From: DASWJZ01 sp963792885
GTDB taxonomy: Bacteria; Pseudomonadota; Alphaproteobacteria; Rhizobiales; Afifellaceae
Direction of reading: 5' to 3'
NCBI GenBank assembly: GCA_963792885.1
Contig: CAWBXX010000002.1
Span: 1,003,394 to 1,067,393 of the forward strand
DNA: 64,000 bases
Below the pieces are notes generated by a model that saw only the letters and a program-made list of their open reading frames with translations, was not told the origin of the DNA and made no database searches. The number at the start of each line of letters is the position of its first letter. The stretch's first letter is position 1. Below, in pieces: positions 30,931-40,509 of the stretch. Both the position numbers and the translations under genes were made by a program.

Positions 30931-32118
30931 ATGCCTTCTGACAAGGCCGGACGCCGGCTCGCAGCGATCCTGGCGGCGAATGTCGTCGACTATGAGCGCC
31001 TGATAAAGGTCGACGAGAGCGCGACTTTCGCGGCGATGCACACGCTGCGCTCGACGGTCATCGATCCTCTGCTCGCCGAGCACAAGGGCACGATCGCTAA
31101 GTTGGTCGGCGATGAGATTCTCGCCGAGTTCGGCTCCGCGGCGGATGCCGCGCGTTGTGCAGCGGCGATCCAGGAGGGGCTTAAGCGGCGCCAGGAGGCG
31201 GTTGCGTCGGAAAGGCGGATCGTCCTTCAGATCGGCATCGACGTCGGCGACGTCACGGTCGAGGGCGATGGCCTTCGCGGCGATAGCGTCGACTTCGCCG
31301 CCCGGTTGATGAAAGCCTGCAATCCGGGCGGCGTGCTTATCTCGGCCGCCGCGCAGGATCAGCTTCCCGGCAAGCCGCAGCCCATGGTCGACGACGCCGG
31401 GGAACAGCAGGTAGAGGGCGCGCCCGGACCCGTCCAAATCTACCGGCTCCGGCTTGCGAAATCCCTCGAATATCCCGCACCGAGCGGCGGCATCAGTCGG
31501 ATCGCGGTTGCCGCGCTGGCGATGGTCGTCCTCGGCGGGGCCTACCTTCTCATCCAGTCGAGGATGCCCGCGAACCCCGTCGCCGAAGACCGGCCGGCGC
31601 GGCAGGACATTGCCGAGCAGACGCCTCCTCCGAGCGCTGCGAACGAGGAGGACACGGACCCGAACATCTGGGGCAATCTCGACGCGATCGGGAGCGACGG
31701 TAGTCTCAAGGGCTGGGCGACCGACATACGCGATCCGAGCGACAATCTTACGATCTACCTTTATGCCAGCGGACGAGACCCGACCGGGAGCCTTCACGGA
31801 TTCTCAGGGTGCATCGAGACCAACGGCGGCGCACAAGACAAGGTCTGCGGCGATTTCACGTTCCTTGGCAGGATTGTCGCGAAGCAGCCATACGACGTGC
31901 CGGCCGAAGCTCCCGAGCGGGCGCGGGGTAAGGAACACGGCTTTTCCTTTGCCATTCCGGGCCAGTTCCGGGACGGCGAGAGGCACTATTTCTACGGCTA
32001 CGTGATCCCGCGAGGCCACGAATACGAGGCCGACGCGTTGCTGCGCGGTGAGAGCCCCAACGGCCGCGAGCTCATCTATCTCTACGGCAGCCCGCAGGTT
32101 GGCGCTTTCCGGAGCTGA
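30931..32118 (+). CDS. Class III cyclase-like protein with degenerate active site
   Basis: This 395-residue protein has an N-terminal class III nucleotide cyclase-like domain (residues 1-165), a single transmembrane helix (about residues 190-208) and an unrecognised C-terminal domain. The cyclase core is RRLAAILAANVVDYERL, IAKLVGDEILAEF and VEGDGLRGDSVDFAARL. In active relatives the first block has an Asp for metal (LAADVVGYSRL), here Asn, and the last block has Asn (VNIAARL), here Asp. The protein is therefore probably not a cyclase, or has altered chemistry. The C-terminal part (GWATDIRDP, LYASGRDPTG) is rich in aromatic and charged residues. A GAAGGAG site precedes ATG 30931. Confidence 0.8.
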   Translation: MPSDKAGRRLAAILAANVVDYERLIKVDESATFAAMHTLRSTVIDPLLAEHKGTIAKLVGDEILAEFGSAADAARCAAAIQEGLKRRQEAVASERRIVLQIGIDVGDVTVEGDGLRGDSVDFAARLMKACNPGGVLISAAAQDQLPGKPQPMVDDAGEQQVEGAPGPVQIYRLRLAKSLEYPAPSGGISRIAVAALAMVVLGGAYLLIQSRMPANPVAEDRPARQDIAEQTPPPSAANEEDTDPNIWGNLDAIGSDGSLKGWATDIRDPSDNLTIYLYASGRDPTGSLHGFSGCIETNGGAQDKVCGDFTFLGRIVAKQPYDVPAEAPERARGKEHGFSFAIPGQFRDGERHYFYGYVIPRGHEYEADALLRGESPNGRELIYLYGSPQVGAFRS

Positions 32119-32159
32119 GACGCGCCGCCCGGCTCGCGGGGCAAGGTGGTTGAGATCGG

Positions 32160-34864
32160 TTAGGACGCCGCTTCCTGCGCCCGCCCGCGCATAAGGAGCC
32201 GCTGATAGAGGCGGCCAATCACGATCAACGTCGCGCCGAGCCCGAGGAATGAGGCGGCGCGCAGCACGCCGGTGAGCGCCGCCATATCGAACAGGAAGAC
32301 TTTGCAGACGACGACGGCGATGACGAGCCCGGAGGCCGCCCGCACCATGGTCGAGCGCAGGAAAATGCCGGCTGTAAGAAGCGCGATGCCGAAGACCGAG
32401 CCAAACCGCCGAGTAGGTCCAGTTCTCCGCGTCCGTCATGCCTGAAGCGATCGAGGAATTCGCCCTGGAACGCGTGGCGGACCATCAGCGTCACATAGGC
32501 GAACGCGAGAAGCAGCGACAGCGCCGCCATCAGGAGCACATACCAGCGCGGCCTGACCGCCCGCGCCGCCGCCGCAACCCAGGCTGCACCAAGCGCCGGG
32601 AGGAGGTAGCCCGGCAGGAGCAGGTTGAAGACGCGGCCTGTGCCGACGCTCTCGCCGGTCAGAAGCGGATTCGCGATGAAGAAATGCGCGATCGCGATCG
32701 CCAGCGCGCCGATCACGCCGGCGACGAGCGAGCCCCAGGCGTAGACCTTGCTCTTTGTCGCCGCCGCAATCCGCTGCAGGCCGAGCGAGAAAGCGAGCGC
32801 GGCAAGCGTCAGCGCGCCCTGCTCACCGAGCCCGGCCGGCCCGGTCGAGATGACGCCGCCACCGGCGAAGTGTCGAATCTCCAGCACGACGAAGATTGCC
32901 GCGACCACAAGGCCGATCGTCTGCAGGATCCGCGCCTCCAGTCCGTCGCGATGACGGCGAAGCGTCTCGCCGGCGAAGATGACCGCCGCTGAGGGGAGGC
33001 CGAGTCTGAGGATCAGGCCGTTCAGGATCGGGCGCGTTCCGATCTCCTCAGGCGAGAGGGGCGGGCCGAAGACGATTGCGACGCAGGCAAGCCCCGCGAC
33101 CACGACCGCGAGCCAGGAGAGGATGCGGACCGGCCGGTAGAGGCTGACCCAGACAATTCCAGCGGCACCGAGCGAGAGCGAGATCGGGATGAAGCGCGTC
33201 GCAAGTCCGACAGCGAAGGCGAAGGAGAGAGCAAGCACTGCGCCCGCCGCATAGAGCGCCGGCGCAAGCGCCATGTTGTCGTCCGGGCGGCGCGCGATCA
33301 GCCGCTCCGTCAGGGTCGCGAAGACCGCGGCCATGACGAGCGCAGCGATTCCAATGACCGGCCGAGTCTCGAACGGCGAGTGGCGAAGGTAGACGACGAC
33401 GAGGATCAGGAACGGCGCGAGCGCACCGGAGGCTGCGAAGAAGCCGGCGGTCATCGGCGCGCGCGCGGCGGCCCGATCTGCGGACAGGAAGCATCCGACG
33501 CCGACGATAAAGCCGATCGCCGCCGCCTTGAGCGCGAAGCGTCCAAGCCCTGCCTCGCTGACGATCGCCCATTCGAACGCGCCGACCCGCATCGTTCCAA
33601 GAAAGAGCGGCAGCGACGGCGGCATGAGCATCACGGTGATGACCGCAACGGCGCCGGCGACGAGCGCCGCTGCGGCGACGCCTGTCCAGCGGCTCGCGAC
33701 TGCGCCGAGAACGCCGGCAAGCACGATGCTGGAGAGAAGCGGCGGATAGGCGGAGTCGATGTTGACGTAGTGGAGCGAGAGCGCTGCGACGCCTGCGAGT
33801 GCTACGAGCGGATAGAGGTCCGGCTCACGGTCGCGGAGCGCTGTTGGCGCTGCGCCAACCAAGAACGCGCCGACATAGATCACGACGAGGCCGGCAACGA
33901 GGAGCAGCTCCGCGGGCAGCGTCGTCGCGGCGCTGATCTCGCCGATGAGAAGACCCCAGGCAAGGCTGGCCGCGATGCCGCCGATCGCGAGCCAGCGCCA
34001 GGTGCGGATTCGCGCCATGCCGAGGACGGCGGCGGTCACCGCGAGAACATGGAATACCACGGGGAGGGGCGCCGGCTCGGCGCTCGAGACGAGGAGCGGC
34101 GCCGCGTAGCTGCCGAGCGCGCCGAGTGCCGCAAGACCTGGTCCGTGGATGACGGAGAGGAAGAGCGTCACGAGGCCGGCAGCGGTCAGAAGCACGAAGG
34201 CGGCGCCCGGGCCGATGAAGCCGTAGAGCGCGTGCGCGGCATAGATCGTGGCGAAGAGCGCGATGCCGCCGGCGCCGGTCAGGATCGCCGGCACGTCCGC
34301 CTTGGCGAAGACGTCCGGCAGGGAGAGCGAGCGGTCGCGGCGGCGGAGCCACTCGCCGGCGGCGAAGAGCACGGCCGAAAGCAGGAACCCGAGCGCGATG
34401 CGCGTCCCCGGGCCGATCAGCCCCTGCTCGATCGAGTAGCGCACGAGGAAGACGGCGCCGAGCGCCAGCGCCAGCCCACCGACAAGCACCGTCCAGCGGG
34501 CGCCGATCTTCGTTTCAAGTGATTCTCCGGGAGGCGACGGGCGCGCGGCCGGAGCTTCTGCAGGAAAAGCGTCAGGTGTGGCGGGCTCGGCGGGCGCGAC
34601 GGGCTCAGGCTCGGCGATCGGCTCGGAAGGCGCTGCCTCGGGCTCAGGCAGAGCCTCGGTCGGGACCGGCGCGGCGGCAGGTTGCGCCATGGCTGACGCG
34701 GCGGCCCTGGCGGCTTCCGCGGAGTCGACGCCGGCAAGCCGCTCAAGCGTCTCCAGCCGCCTCAAAAGCTCGTTCGAGCGCCGGTTGGCGCGAAGCGCGC
34801 TCGTCAGCGCGAAGATCGGAGCGACGACCACCCAGATTACGACCAGGACCAGAAGTCCCACCAC
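32160..34864 (-). CDS. DUF2339 polytopic membrane protein (two frameshifts near the C-terminus)
   Basis: This is a very hydrophobic protein of about 900 residues with more than twenty predicted membrane helices, matching DUF2339. A short N-terminal helix and a coiled segment (NELLRRLETLERLAG) lead to a Pro/Ala/Glu-rich linker. The domain opens at LETKIGARWTVLVGGLALALGAVFLVRYSIEQG. The true C-terminus, AALTGVLRAASFLGLGATL, lies in another frame; breaks are near 32440 (before TDAENWTYSAVW) and near 32400. The function is unknown. Confidence 0.85.
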
Positions 34865-34935
34865 ACCCGCATCTCCCGACGGCCGACCGGCCGCGATCTA
34901 TAGCTGAATTGCGGGCCGGCGGAGAGGCGGGTGCC

Positions 34936-35763
34936 TCAATCCTTGTGAATGACCGTGGCGATGTCCGGGGCGTCAACCGCCTTCATGCCGACCACGTGAT
35001 AGCCCGCGTCGACATGCACAATCTCGCCGGTCACGCCGCCGGAGAGGTCGGAAAGCAGGAAGAGCGCAGCGCGCCCGACATCCTCGATCGTCACCGTTCG
35101 GCGGAGCGGCGCATTAAGCTCGTTCCACTTCAAAATGTAGCGGAAATCGCCGATGCCGGAGGCCGCGAGCGTCTTGATCGGGCCCGCCGAGATGGCGTTG
35201 ACCCGGATCGCCTGCGGCCCGAGGTCGACAGCGAGGTAGCGGATCGACGCCTCGAGTGCCGCCTTGGCGACGCCCATCACATTGTAATGCGGCATCACCT
35301 TCTCGGCGCCATAATAGGTGAGCGTGAGGATCGAACCGCCTGACGGCATGAGCTTTTCCGCCCGCTGCGCGATCGCCGTCAGCGAGTAGCAGGAGATCAG
35401 CATCGTCTTGGAAAAATTTTCCGCCGTCGTGTCGACGTAGCGGCCGGTCAGCTCGTCCTTGTCAGAGAACGCGATGGCGTGGACGAGGAAGTCGAGCCCG
35501 CCCCAGAGCGACTCGATCTTGTCGAAGACGGCATCGATCGTGGCTGGGTCGGTCACGTCGCAATGCCCAACGACGTGTCCCTTGAGCTCCGCGGCGAGCG
35601 GCTCCACGCGCTTCTTCAGCGCGTCGCCCTGATAGGTGAGCGCCAGCTGTGCGCCGGCCGCCCGAAGCACCGAGGCGATGCCCCAGGCCAGCGAGCGATT
35701 GTTGGCGACGCCCATAATAAGGCCCCGCTTGCCACGCATCACTTCGCCCGCTGACGCATCCAT
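34936..35763 (-). CDS. fabI: Enoyl-[acyl-carrier-protein] reductase (NADH)
   Basis: FabI reduces enoyl-ACP in the last step of each fatty acid elongation cycle. The 275-residue SDR has GKRGLIMGVANNRSLAWGIA for NADH binding and LVHAIAFSDKDELTG. The active site is LTYYGAEKVMPHYNVMGVAKA, with the Tyr and Lys pair. The start MDASAGEVMRGKRG was chosen; a shorter start at MRGKRG (35739) is possible. The gene is divergent from the FAD oxidase at 35883. Confidence 0.96.
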   Translation of the reverse strand: MDASAGEVMRGKRGLIMGVANNRSLAWGIASVLRAAGAQLALTYQGDALKKRVEPLAAELKGHVVGHCDVTDPATIDAVFDKIESLWGGLDFLVHAIAFSDKDELTGRYVDTTAENFSKTMLISCYSLTAIAQRAEKLMPSGGSILTLTYYGAEKVMPHYNVMGVAKAALEASIRYLAVDLGPQAIRVNAISAGPIKTLAASGIGDFRYILKWNELNAPLRRTVTIEDVGRAALFLLSDLSGGVTGEIVHVDAGYHVVGMKAVDAPDIATVIHKD

Positions 35764-35882
35764 CCGGTTTCGTCCGCTCTTATCGATTGAGGGCCAAAGC
35801 CCGCCGCCGCCGGGTAATGGCATGGCGATTCCCGCCCTTCAAGCCGCCTCGACGCAAGGGCGCACGTCGCGTAAGGGGGGCC

Positions 35883-37307
35883 ATGGGCGAAATTTCCGCT
35901 GGAAGCGCCGTGCTTAAGCGGCTCGAGGCGATCGTGGGTGCTGCGCATGTGCTGACGGCGGAGGCGGATAAAGCCCCCTATCTCAGCGAATGGCGCGGCT
36001 ACTACCACGGAGTCACGCGGGCCGTAGTGCGCCCCGGCTCGGTCGACGAGATTTCCGCGATCCTCAAGCTGGCGAACGAGACCGGCACGCCGATCGTGCC
36101 GCAGAGCGGCAATACCGGCCTGGTCGGCGGACAGATTCCCGATGAGAGCGGCCGCGAGATCGTGCTTTCGCTTGAGCGCCTCGACCGGGTCCGCAGCATC
36201 GATCCGGTCGGCGCCACGGTCGTCGCCGAGGCGGGCGTGGTGCTGGAGCGGCTGCACGAGGCGGCCGACGAGGCCGGCATGCTCTTTCCGCTATCGCTCG
36301 GCTCGCAGGGCTCGTGCCGGATCGGCGGCAACATCTCGACCAATGCCGGCGGCACGCAGGTTCTTTCCTACGGCAATACGCGGAGCCTCGTGCTCGGGCT
36401 CGAAGTCGTGCTCCCGACCGGCGAAGTCTGGAATGGGCTACGCAGCCTCATCAAGGACAATTCGGGCTATGACCTGAAACAGCTCTTCATCGGCGCGGAG
36501 GGGACCCTCGGCGTGGTGACCGCCGCCGTCCTGAAGCTCTTTCCCCGTCCGAACGGGCAGGCGGTGGCGCTCGCCGCGGTCGCCGCACCGAAGGACGCGC
36601 TCGCGCTCCTGAAGCTCGCGCGGCAATGCGCGGGGTCAGACCTCACGGCCTTTGAGCTTATGCCGCGGATCGCGATCGACATGCTGGTGAAGTATCTGCC
36701 CGGCGCGCGGGACACGTTCGGCGCACCACATCCTTGGTACGTGCTGATGGAGATGTCCTCAGGCCGCGGCGAAGACGACGCGCAGGAGCTGATGCTCCAC
36801 TCCCTCGCCGACGCACTTGCCGACGCGACGGTTGCCGACGCGGTGGTCGCCTCATCGGTGGCGCAAGCGCAGGAGTTCTGGCGCATGCGTCACGCTTTAA
36901 GCGAGATCCAGAAGCACGAGGGCGGTTCCATCAAGCACGATGTCTCCGTGCCGGTTGAGCGCATGCCGGAGCTGATCGAGCGTGGCACCACCGCCGCCGA
37001 AGCGCTGATCCCGGGCGTACGTCCGGTTCCCTTTGGGCATCTCGGCGACGGCAACCTGCATTTCAATTTCTCGCAGCCGCCCGGTGCCGACCAAAAGGCG
37101 TTTATGGCGCGCGCGCCGGAGGTTCATGCCCTCATCCACGAGATCGTCGCCGGGATGGGCGGCTCGATCGCCGCTGAGCACGGCATCGGCCGCTACAAGC
37201 GCGAGCTTCTGAAGGGCGTGAAGAGCGAGGTCGAGCTTCAGATGATGCGCACGCTGAAACGTGCTTTCGATCCGAACAATGTCCTGAATCCGGGACGAAT
37301 TGTCTAA
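35883..37307 (+). CDS. FAD-binding oxidoreductase (GlcD / D-2-hydroxyglutarate dehydrogenase type)
   Basis: This 474-residue flavoprotein has the PCMH-type FAD domain (VPQSGNTGLVGGQ, LGSQGSCRIGGNISTNAGGT, GAEGTLGVVTAAVLKLFP). The C-terminal cap has FGHLGDGNLHFNFSQP and AAEHGIGRYKRELL, with the usual metal-binding His residues. Such enzymes oxidise 2-hydroxy acids such as glycolate, D-lactate or D-2-hydroxyglutarate. ATG 35883 follows a GGGGGG tract. No GlcE or GlcF partner lies near, which argues for a stand-alone enzyme. Confidence 0.9.
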   Translation: MGEISAGSAVLKRLEAIVGAAHVLTAEADKAPYLSEWRGYYHGVTRAVVRPGSVDEISAILKLANETGTPIVPQSGNTGLVGGQIPDESGREIVLSLERLDRVRSIDPVGATVVAEAGVVLERLHEAADEAGMLFPLSLGSQGSCRIGGNISTNAGGTQVLSYGNTRSLVLGLEVVLPTGEVWNGLRSLIKDNSGYDLKQLFIGAEGTLGVVTAAVLKLFPRPNGQAVALAAVAAPKDALALLKLARQCAGSDLTAFELMPRIAIDMLVKYLPGARDTFGAPHPWYVLMEMSSGRGEDDAQELMLHSLADALADATVADAVVASSVAQAQEFWRMRHALSEIQKHEGGSIKHDVSVPVERMPELIERGTTAAEALIPGVRPVPFGHLGDGNLHFNFSQPPGADQKAFMARAPEVHALIHEIVAGMGGSIAAEHGIGRYKRELLKGVKSEVELQMMRTLKRAFDPNNVLNPGRIV

Positions 37308-37376
37308 GGATCCGACTGAGCCGCTACCGCGCCAGGCCGAGCCGGCCTACATTCTGCGATCTCGGAGCGTGAGGAC

Positions 37377-37685
37377 ATGTCGGAGGGAAGCTCGCGGATC
37401 GAGATTGCGCTGGCCGATCCCGGTGGGCTGCTCGGCGTCAAAGACGTCGAGGTACAGCTGGACGGCAACCCCGCAGGCAAGATCCAATTCGGCGAAAGGC
37501 TGACGCTCCATTGCTCGGGCGGGAGCCACGCTGTGCAGCTCGTTCTGCGCGCCATTGCGATCCGCAGGTCGAATACGCTGATGGTCGACGTCGCAGAGGG
37601 CGAGACCAAGAGCATAGCCGCGAGTTACAGCCGACTTTGGGGAAGCATAAAGATCACCGAGGCGGTACCGTCTGAACAGCGGTGA
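37377..37685 (+). CDS. Small protein of unknown function, beta-rich
   Basis: This 102-residue protein has alternating hydrophobic strands (IEIALADPGGLLGVKDVEVQ, LHCSGGSHAVQLVLRAI) that look like a small PEGA or Ig-like beta fold. There is no signal peptide. It follows the FAD oxidase by about 70 nt and converges on yedK. The function is unknown. Confidence 0.55.
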   Translation: MSEGSSRIEIALADPGGLLGVKDVEVQLDGNPAGKIQFGERLTLHCSGGSHAVQLVLRAIAIRRSNTLMVDVAEGETKSIAASYSRLWGSIKITEAVPSEQR

Positions 37686-37723
37686 CGGTTCCTGGCGAGT
37701 CCACAAAGCGGGACGCCGAGTGC

Positions 37724-38485
37724 TCAGAACAAGCTGCCTTGCCGAGGCTCCTCGGCTGTGGCCTCAGTTTCAGAAGGTTGCGGTCCCTCCCGCACCTCGT
37801 CCAACAACGCTGCGTCGTCGTTGTCCGCCGAGTTGACCCGCGCGGAGACAGGCAGGAGTGTCAAAAGATCGTCGGGCGCGGGCCTAAGAAGCGCCGCTGC
37901 TTCGGCCGGCTGAGTGTCCAGCGAAAGCCACGTCTCGAAATCCTTGGGCGCGATCACTACCGGCATGCGCTCGTGGATAGCCGCAAGCGGCGTGTTGGCG
38001 TCGGTTGTCACGATGGTCGCCGTATCGATCTCGCTGCCGTCGGGCCCATGCCATGTCTCCCACAGGCCGGCGAAGGCGATGAGCTTGTCGCCGCCGGGCT
38101 TGATCGGGCCGGGGCTCGCGAGGAACGGCTGCTTCGGACCTTTGCCCCGATTCAATTTAGACGCCTGCCATTCGTAGAAGCCGGAGGCCGGCACCAGGCA
38201 GCGGCGATATTTGAAAGGGTCGCGATAGGCGGGCTTCTCCGTGATGCCTTCGGCGCGGGCGTTGATCATCAGGGGAAGCGTCTTCGGGTCCTTTGCCCAC
38301 CAGGGGATCAGCCCCCAGCGAACGGGCACCAGCTCGCGTCCCTTCGGCCCCGTCCGTACCACGGCGATCGGCTGTGTCGGCGCGATGTTGTAGCGCGGCA
38401 CGACGAGGCGCTCGTCGAAGGCCGGGATCTCGAAGAGAAGCCGGATCGCCTCGGCATTGGCGATCAATGTGTAGCGGCCGCACAT
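37724..38485 (-). CDS. yedK: SOS response-associated peptidase (YedK/HMCES family)
   Basis: YedK-family proteins form a stable link with abasic sites in single-stranded DNA. The 253-residue protein starts MCGRYTL, so the catalytic Cys2 becomes N-terminal after Met removal. Other active-site parts are PRYNIAPTQP (Asn), ASGFYEWQ (Glu) and IHERMPVVI (His). The start is set by that cysteine. No LexA box is seen just upstream. A NUDIX gene begins 56 nt away on the other strand. Confidence 0.94.
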   Translation of the reverse strand: MCGRYTLIANAEAIRLLFEIPAFDERLVVPRYNIAPTQPIAVVRTGPKGRELVPVRWGLIPWWAKDPKTLPLMINARAEGITEKPAYRDPFKYRRCLVPASGFYEWQASKLNRGKGPKQPFLASPGPIKPGGDKLIAFAGLWETWHGPDGSEIDTATIVTTDANTPLAAIHERMPVVIAPKDFETWLSLDTQPAEAAALLRPAPDDLLTLLPVSARVNSADNDDAALLDEVREGPQPSETEATAEEPRQGSLF

Positions 38486-38541
38486 GGTCCTTCCGTTACA
38501 TCGCGATTTGAGCGGAAGCAAAAGCGGCCTATTGGTTCAAG

Positions 38542-38967
38542 ATGGTTGCGGCGAGCGACATCGACAACGAGACGAAGAGCGGCGCGAGCGTCATCGTGCT
38601 TCGCCGCGACAGCGTACTCATGGTGAAGCGCGCCCGCGAACCCTTTGCCGGCTATTGGAGCTTTCCTGGCGGTCGTGTCGAGCCGGGCGAGCCGGCGGAG
38701 GAGACGGCGCGCCGAGAGCTCTTGGAGGAGACGGGGCTCCCGGTCGGGTACGTCGTCAGGCTCGGGACGAAGGAGCCGGAGCCGGGCTCCGCCTTCCGGC
38801 TCACCGTCTTCGCCGCGCGCGGCGGTGAGGGCTCGCCGGCCGCCGCCGATGACGCTTTCGACGCGGCCTTCGTGCCGCTCGCCGCCGTGCTCGAACGGCG
38901 GACGACCTCGAAGGCTGCCGCGTGGATCGCGCGCGCCATCGTCGCGCTCGCCGAGCCGTCCACATGA
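38542..38967 (+). CDS. NUDIX hydrolase
   Basis: This 141-residue protein has a complete NUDIX box, GGRVEPGEPAEETARRELLE followed by ETGL, matching G-X5-E-X7-RE-U-XEE-XG. It would hydrolyse a nucleoside diphosphate linked to another group, releasing phosphate products. Substrate is unknown. It is followed by the TIGR02301-like gene, a common pairing in this order. Confidence 0.9.
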   Translation: MVAASDIDNETKSGASVIVLRRDSVLMVKRAREPFAGYWSFPGGRVEPGEPAEETARRELLEETGLPVGYVVRLGTKEPEPGSAFRLTVFAARGGEGSPAAADDAFDAAFVPLAAVLERRTTSKAAAWIARAIVALAEPST

Positions 38968-39022
38968 AATCGCCGCGGTCCGCCCTTGCAGCCGCCTCGG
39001 CTGCCGCCCAGAATCGGCAGCC

Positions 39023-39460
39023 ATGAATCGGATCGGCCAGATTTTCGCGGGGATCGCGTTCCTCGTCGCCGCATCGGGTGCGGCCTTTGGGCAGGATGAG
39101 GTTCCTGCGGATGCACCTGCGGAAAAGGCGGCGACCGACGGCTCCGGCGAGCCGCCGGCGCCGATCTACGAGGCGAAGCTGCTGCGGCTCTCAGAGATAC
39201 TGGGTTCGCTGAGCTTTCTCCGTAACCTGTGCGACGATGACGACGGTCCCGCCTGGCACGACGAGATGGACGCGCTCCTGAAGGCTGAGGATCCGCCGCC
39301 GCAGCGCCGCACGCGGCTCATCGCTCGCTTCAACCACGGCTTCGAAACCTATAACGCCGTCTACCGGACCTGCACGCCCTCTGCGCGGCTCGCGATCTCC
39401 CGCTACCTAGCCGAGGGTGAGTCGCTGGCAAGTGACGTCCGCGGCCGCTACAGTCAGTAG
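39023..39460 (+). CDS. TIGR02301-like secreted protein
   Basis: This 145-residue protein has a signal peptide (IGQIFAGIAFLVAASGAAFG) and a mature helical domain with LLRLSEILGSLSFLRNLC, two cysteines (NLC and RTC), and RFNHGFETYNAVYRTC. The pattern matches the TIGR02301 family of Hyphomicrobiales, whose function is unknown. The start MNRIGQ was chosen for the signal peptide. Confidence 0.8.
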   Translation: MNRIGQIFAGIAFLVAASGAAFGQDEVPADAPAEKAATDGSGEPPAPIYEAKLLRLSEILGSLSFLRNLCDDDDGPAWHDEMDALLKAEDPPPQRRTRLIARFNHGFETYNAVYRTCTPSARLAISRYLAEGESLASDVRGRYSQ

Positions 39461-39549
39461 TGCGGCGGTTAAGAATCCTTTCACAATGTCGTGTGGAGGC
39501 CGCAGGCCGCATGTTAGGCGGTCGGGGCAACACCGAATCGGGGGCAAGA

Positions 39550-39804
39550 ATGCAAGATCTTGGGCGGCCGGATACCGATGAGCTTAAGATGCAGAAACGC
39601 GAGGCTTATCAAAGGCTTTCGGCCGTTTGGGAAGATGCCTTGGTGGCCGGGATCGAATCAGAGGTCCTGGCGCATGTCGCGCTTTTCGCAGCTCTCGGCG
39701 ACCTCATCGCGACCTATGGCGAGGCGGCCGTCGCGGATTTCGCGGGGCGCCTACCGACCCGTATCGCCGCGGGCGAGTTCTCCATTCCGAGTCCGGTGCA
39801 TTAG
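39550..39804 (+). CDS. Small conserved-type helical protein of unknown function
   Basis: This 84-residue protein is mostly helical (KREAYQRLSAVWEDALVAGI, EVLAHVALFAALGDLIATYG) and ends FAGRLPTRIAAGEF. It has no signal peptide. A longer start at 39511 exists, but ATG 39550 has a GGGGGC stretch just upstream. The function is unknown. Confidence 0.6.
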   Translation: MQDLGRPDTDELKMQKREAYQRLSAVWEDALVAGIESEVLAHVALFAALGDLIATYGEAAVADFAGRLPTRIAAGEFSIPSPVH

Positions 39805-39849
39805 CGGGGCGGTTGCGCGAGCGCGCCGTCGCCTCCTATCGTCATCCGG

Positions 39850-40506
39850 GTGAGGACCAGCGCTCCCGCCCGCCCAACACTCTTGCGGATCGCCTGCACC
39901 GCCGCACTTGTCGTGGCGCCTGTCTTCTCCGGTGTGCCTCGGTACTTCGTTGTCGCGCAAGCGGCCGCTGCTGCGCCGGCGGATGCGGGAGCAGAGCCCG
40001 CGGCGACGGATGCACCGCCGGCGGAAAATCCGAACGCGCCGCTTCCCACCATCCTGCGCTCTGAATCCGATCTGCCTGAGCCCGTCCGCGAGACTCGGCG
40101 CAAGCTGATCGAGGCGGCAAAGTCCGGCGACATCGAGCGCCTGCGCGCGCTGATGGGCGCTCAGGCGGAACCGCCGTCCGTCGCCTTCGGCGATCCCGGC
40201 GACCCGATCGAGTACCTGAAGGCGCTTGCCGCCGACGCTGAAGGTCGCGAGATCCTTGCGATCCTTCTCGAAGTGCTTCAGTCCGGCTTCGTTCATGTCG
40301 ACGCGGGCACCGACGACGATCAATACGTCTGGCCCTATTTCGCGAACTATCCGCTGAACGCGCTGACGCCCGAGCAGCTCGTCGAGCTCTTCACGCTACT
40401 GACTGCGGCCGACTACGAGGATATGAAATCGTACGGTGCCTACACGTTCTTCCGCGTAGGAATCGCGAAGGACGGTCGCTGGCTCTATTTCCTCGCCGGC
40501 GACTGA
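39850..40506 (+). CDS. Secreted protein of unknown function
   Basis: This 218-residue protein has a signal peptide (LLRIACTAALVVAPVFSG), an Ala/Pro-rich linker, and a domain with RRKLIEAAKSGDIERLRALM, VWPYFANYPLNALTPEQLVE and GVAKDG-like GIAKDGRWLYFLAGD at the very end. The start is a GTG at 39850. Similar proteins seem common in Hyphomicrobiales; no function is known to me. Confidence 0.7.
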   Translation: MRTSAPARPTLLRIACTAALVVAPVFSGVPRYFVVAQAAAAAPADAGAEPAATDAPPAENPNAPLPTILRSESDLPEPVRETRRKLIEAAKSGDIERLRALMGAQAEPPSVAFGDPGDPIEYLKALAADAEGREILAILLEVLQSGFVHVDAGTDDDQYVWPYFANYPLNALTPEQLVELFTLLTAADYEDMKSYGAYTFFRVGIAKDGRWLYFLAGD

Positions 40507-40509
40507 GCC

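Noticed and set aside
33380..34522. 380-codon plus-strand frame opposite the DUF2339 gene
   Set aside because: It is a charged, low-complexity antisense frame of a membrane protein gene.
38486..38541. LexA box in front of yedK
   Set aside because: No GTTC-N7-GTTC pair is present in the short yedK/NUDIX divergent region.
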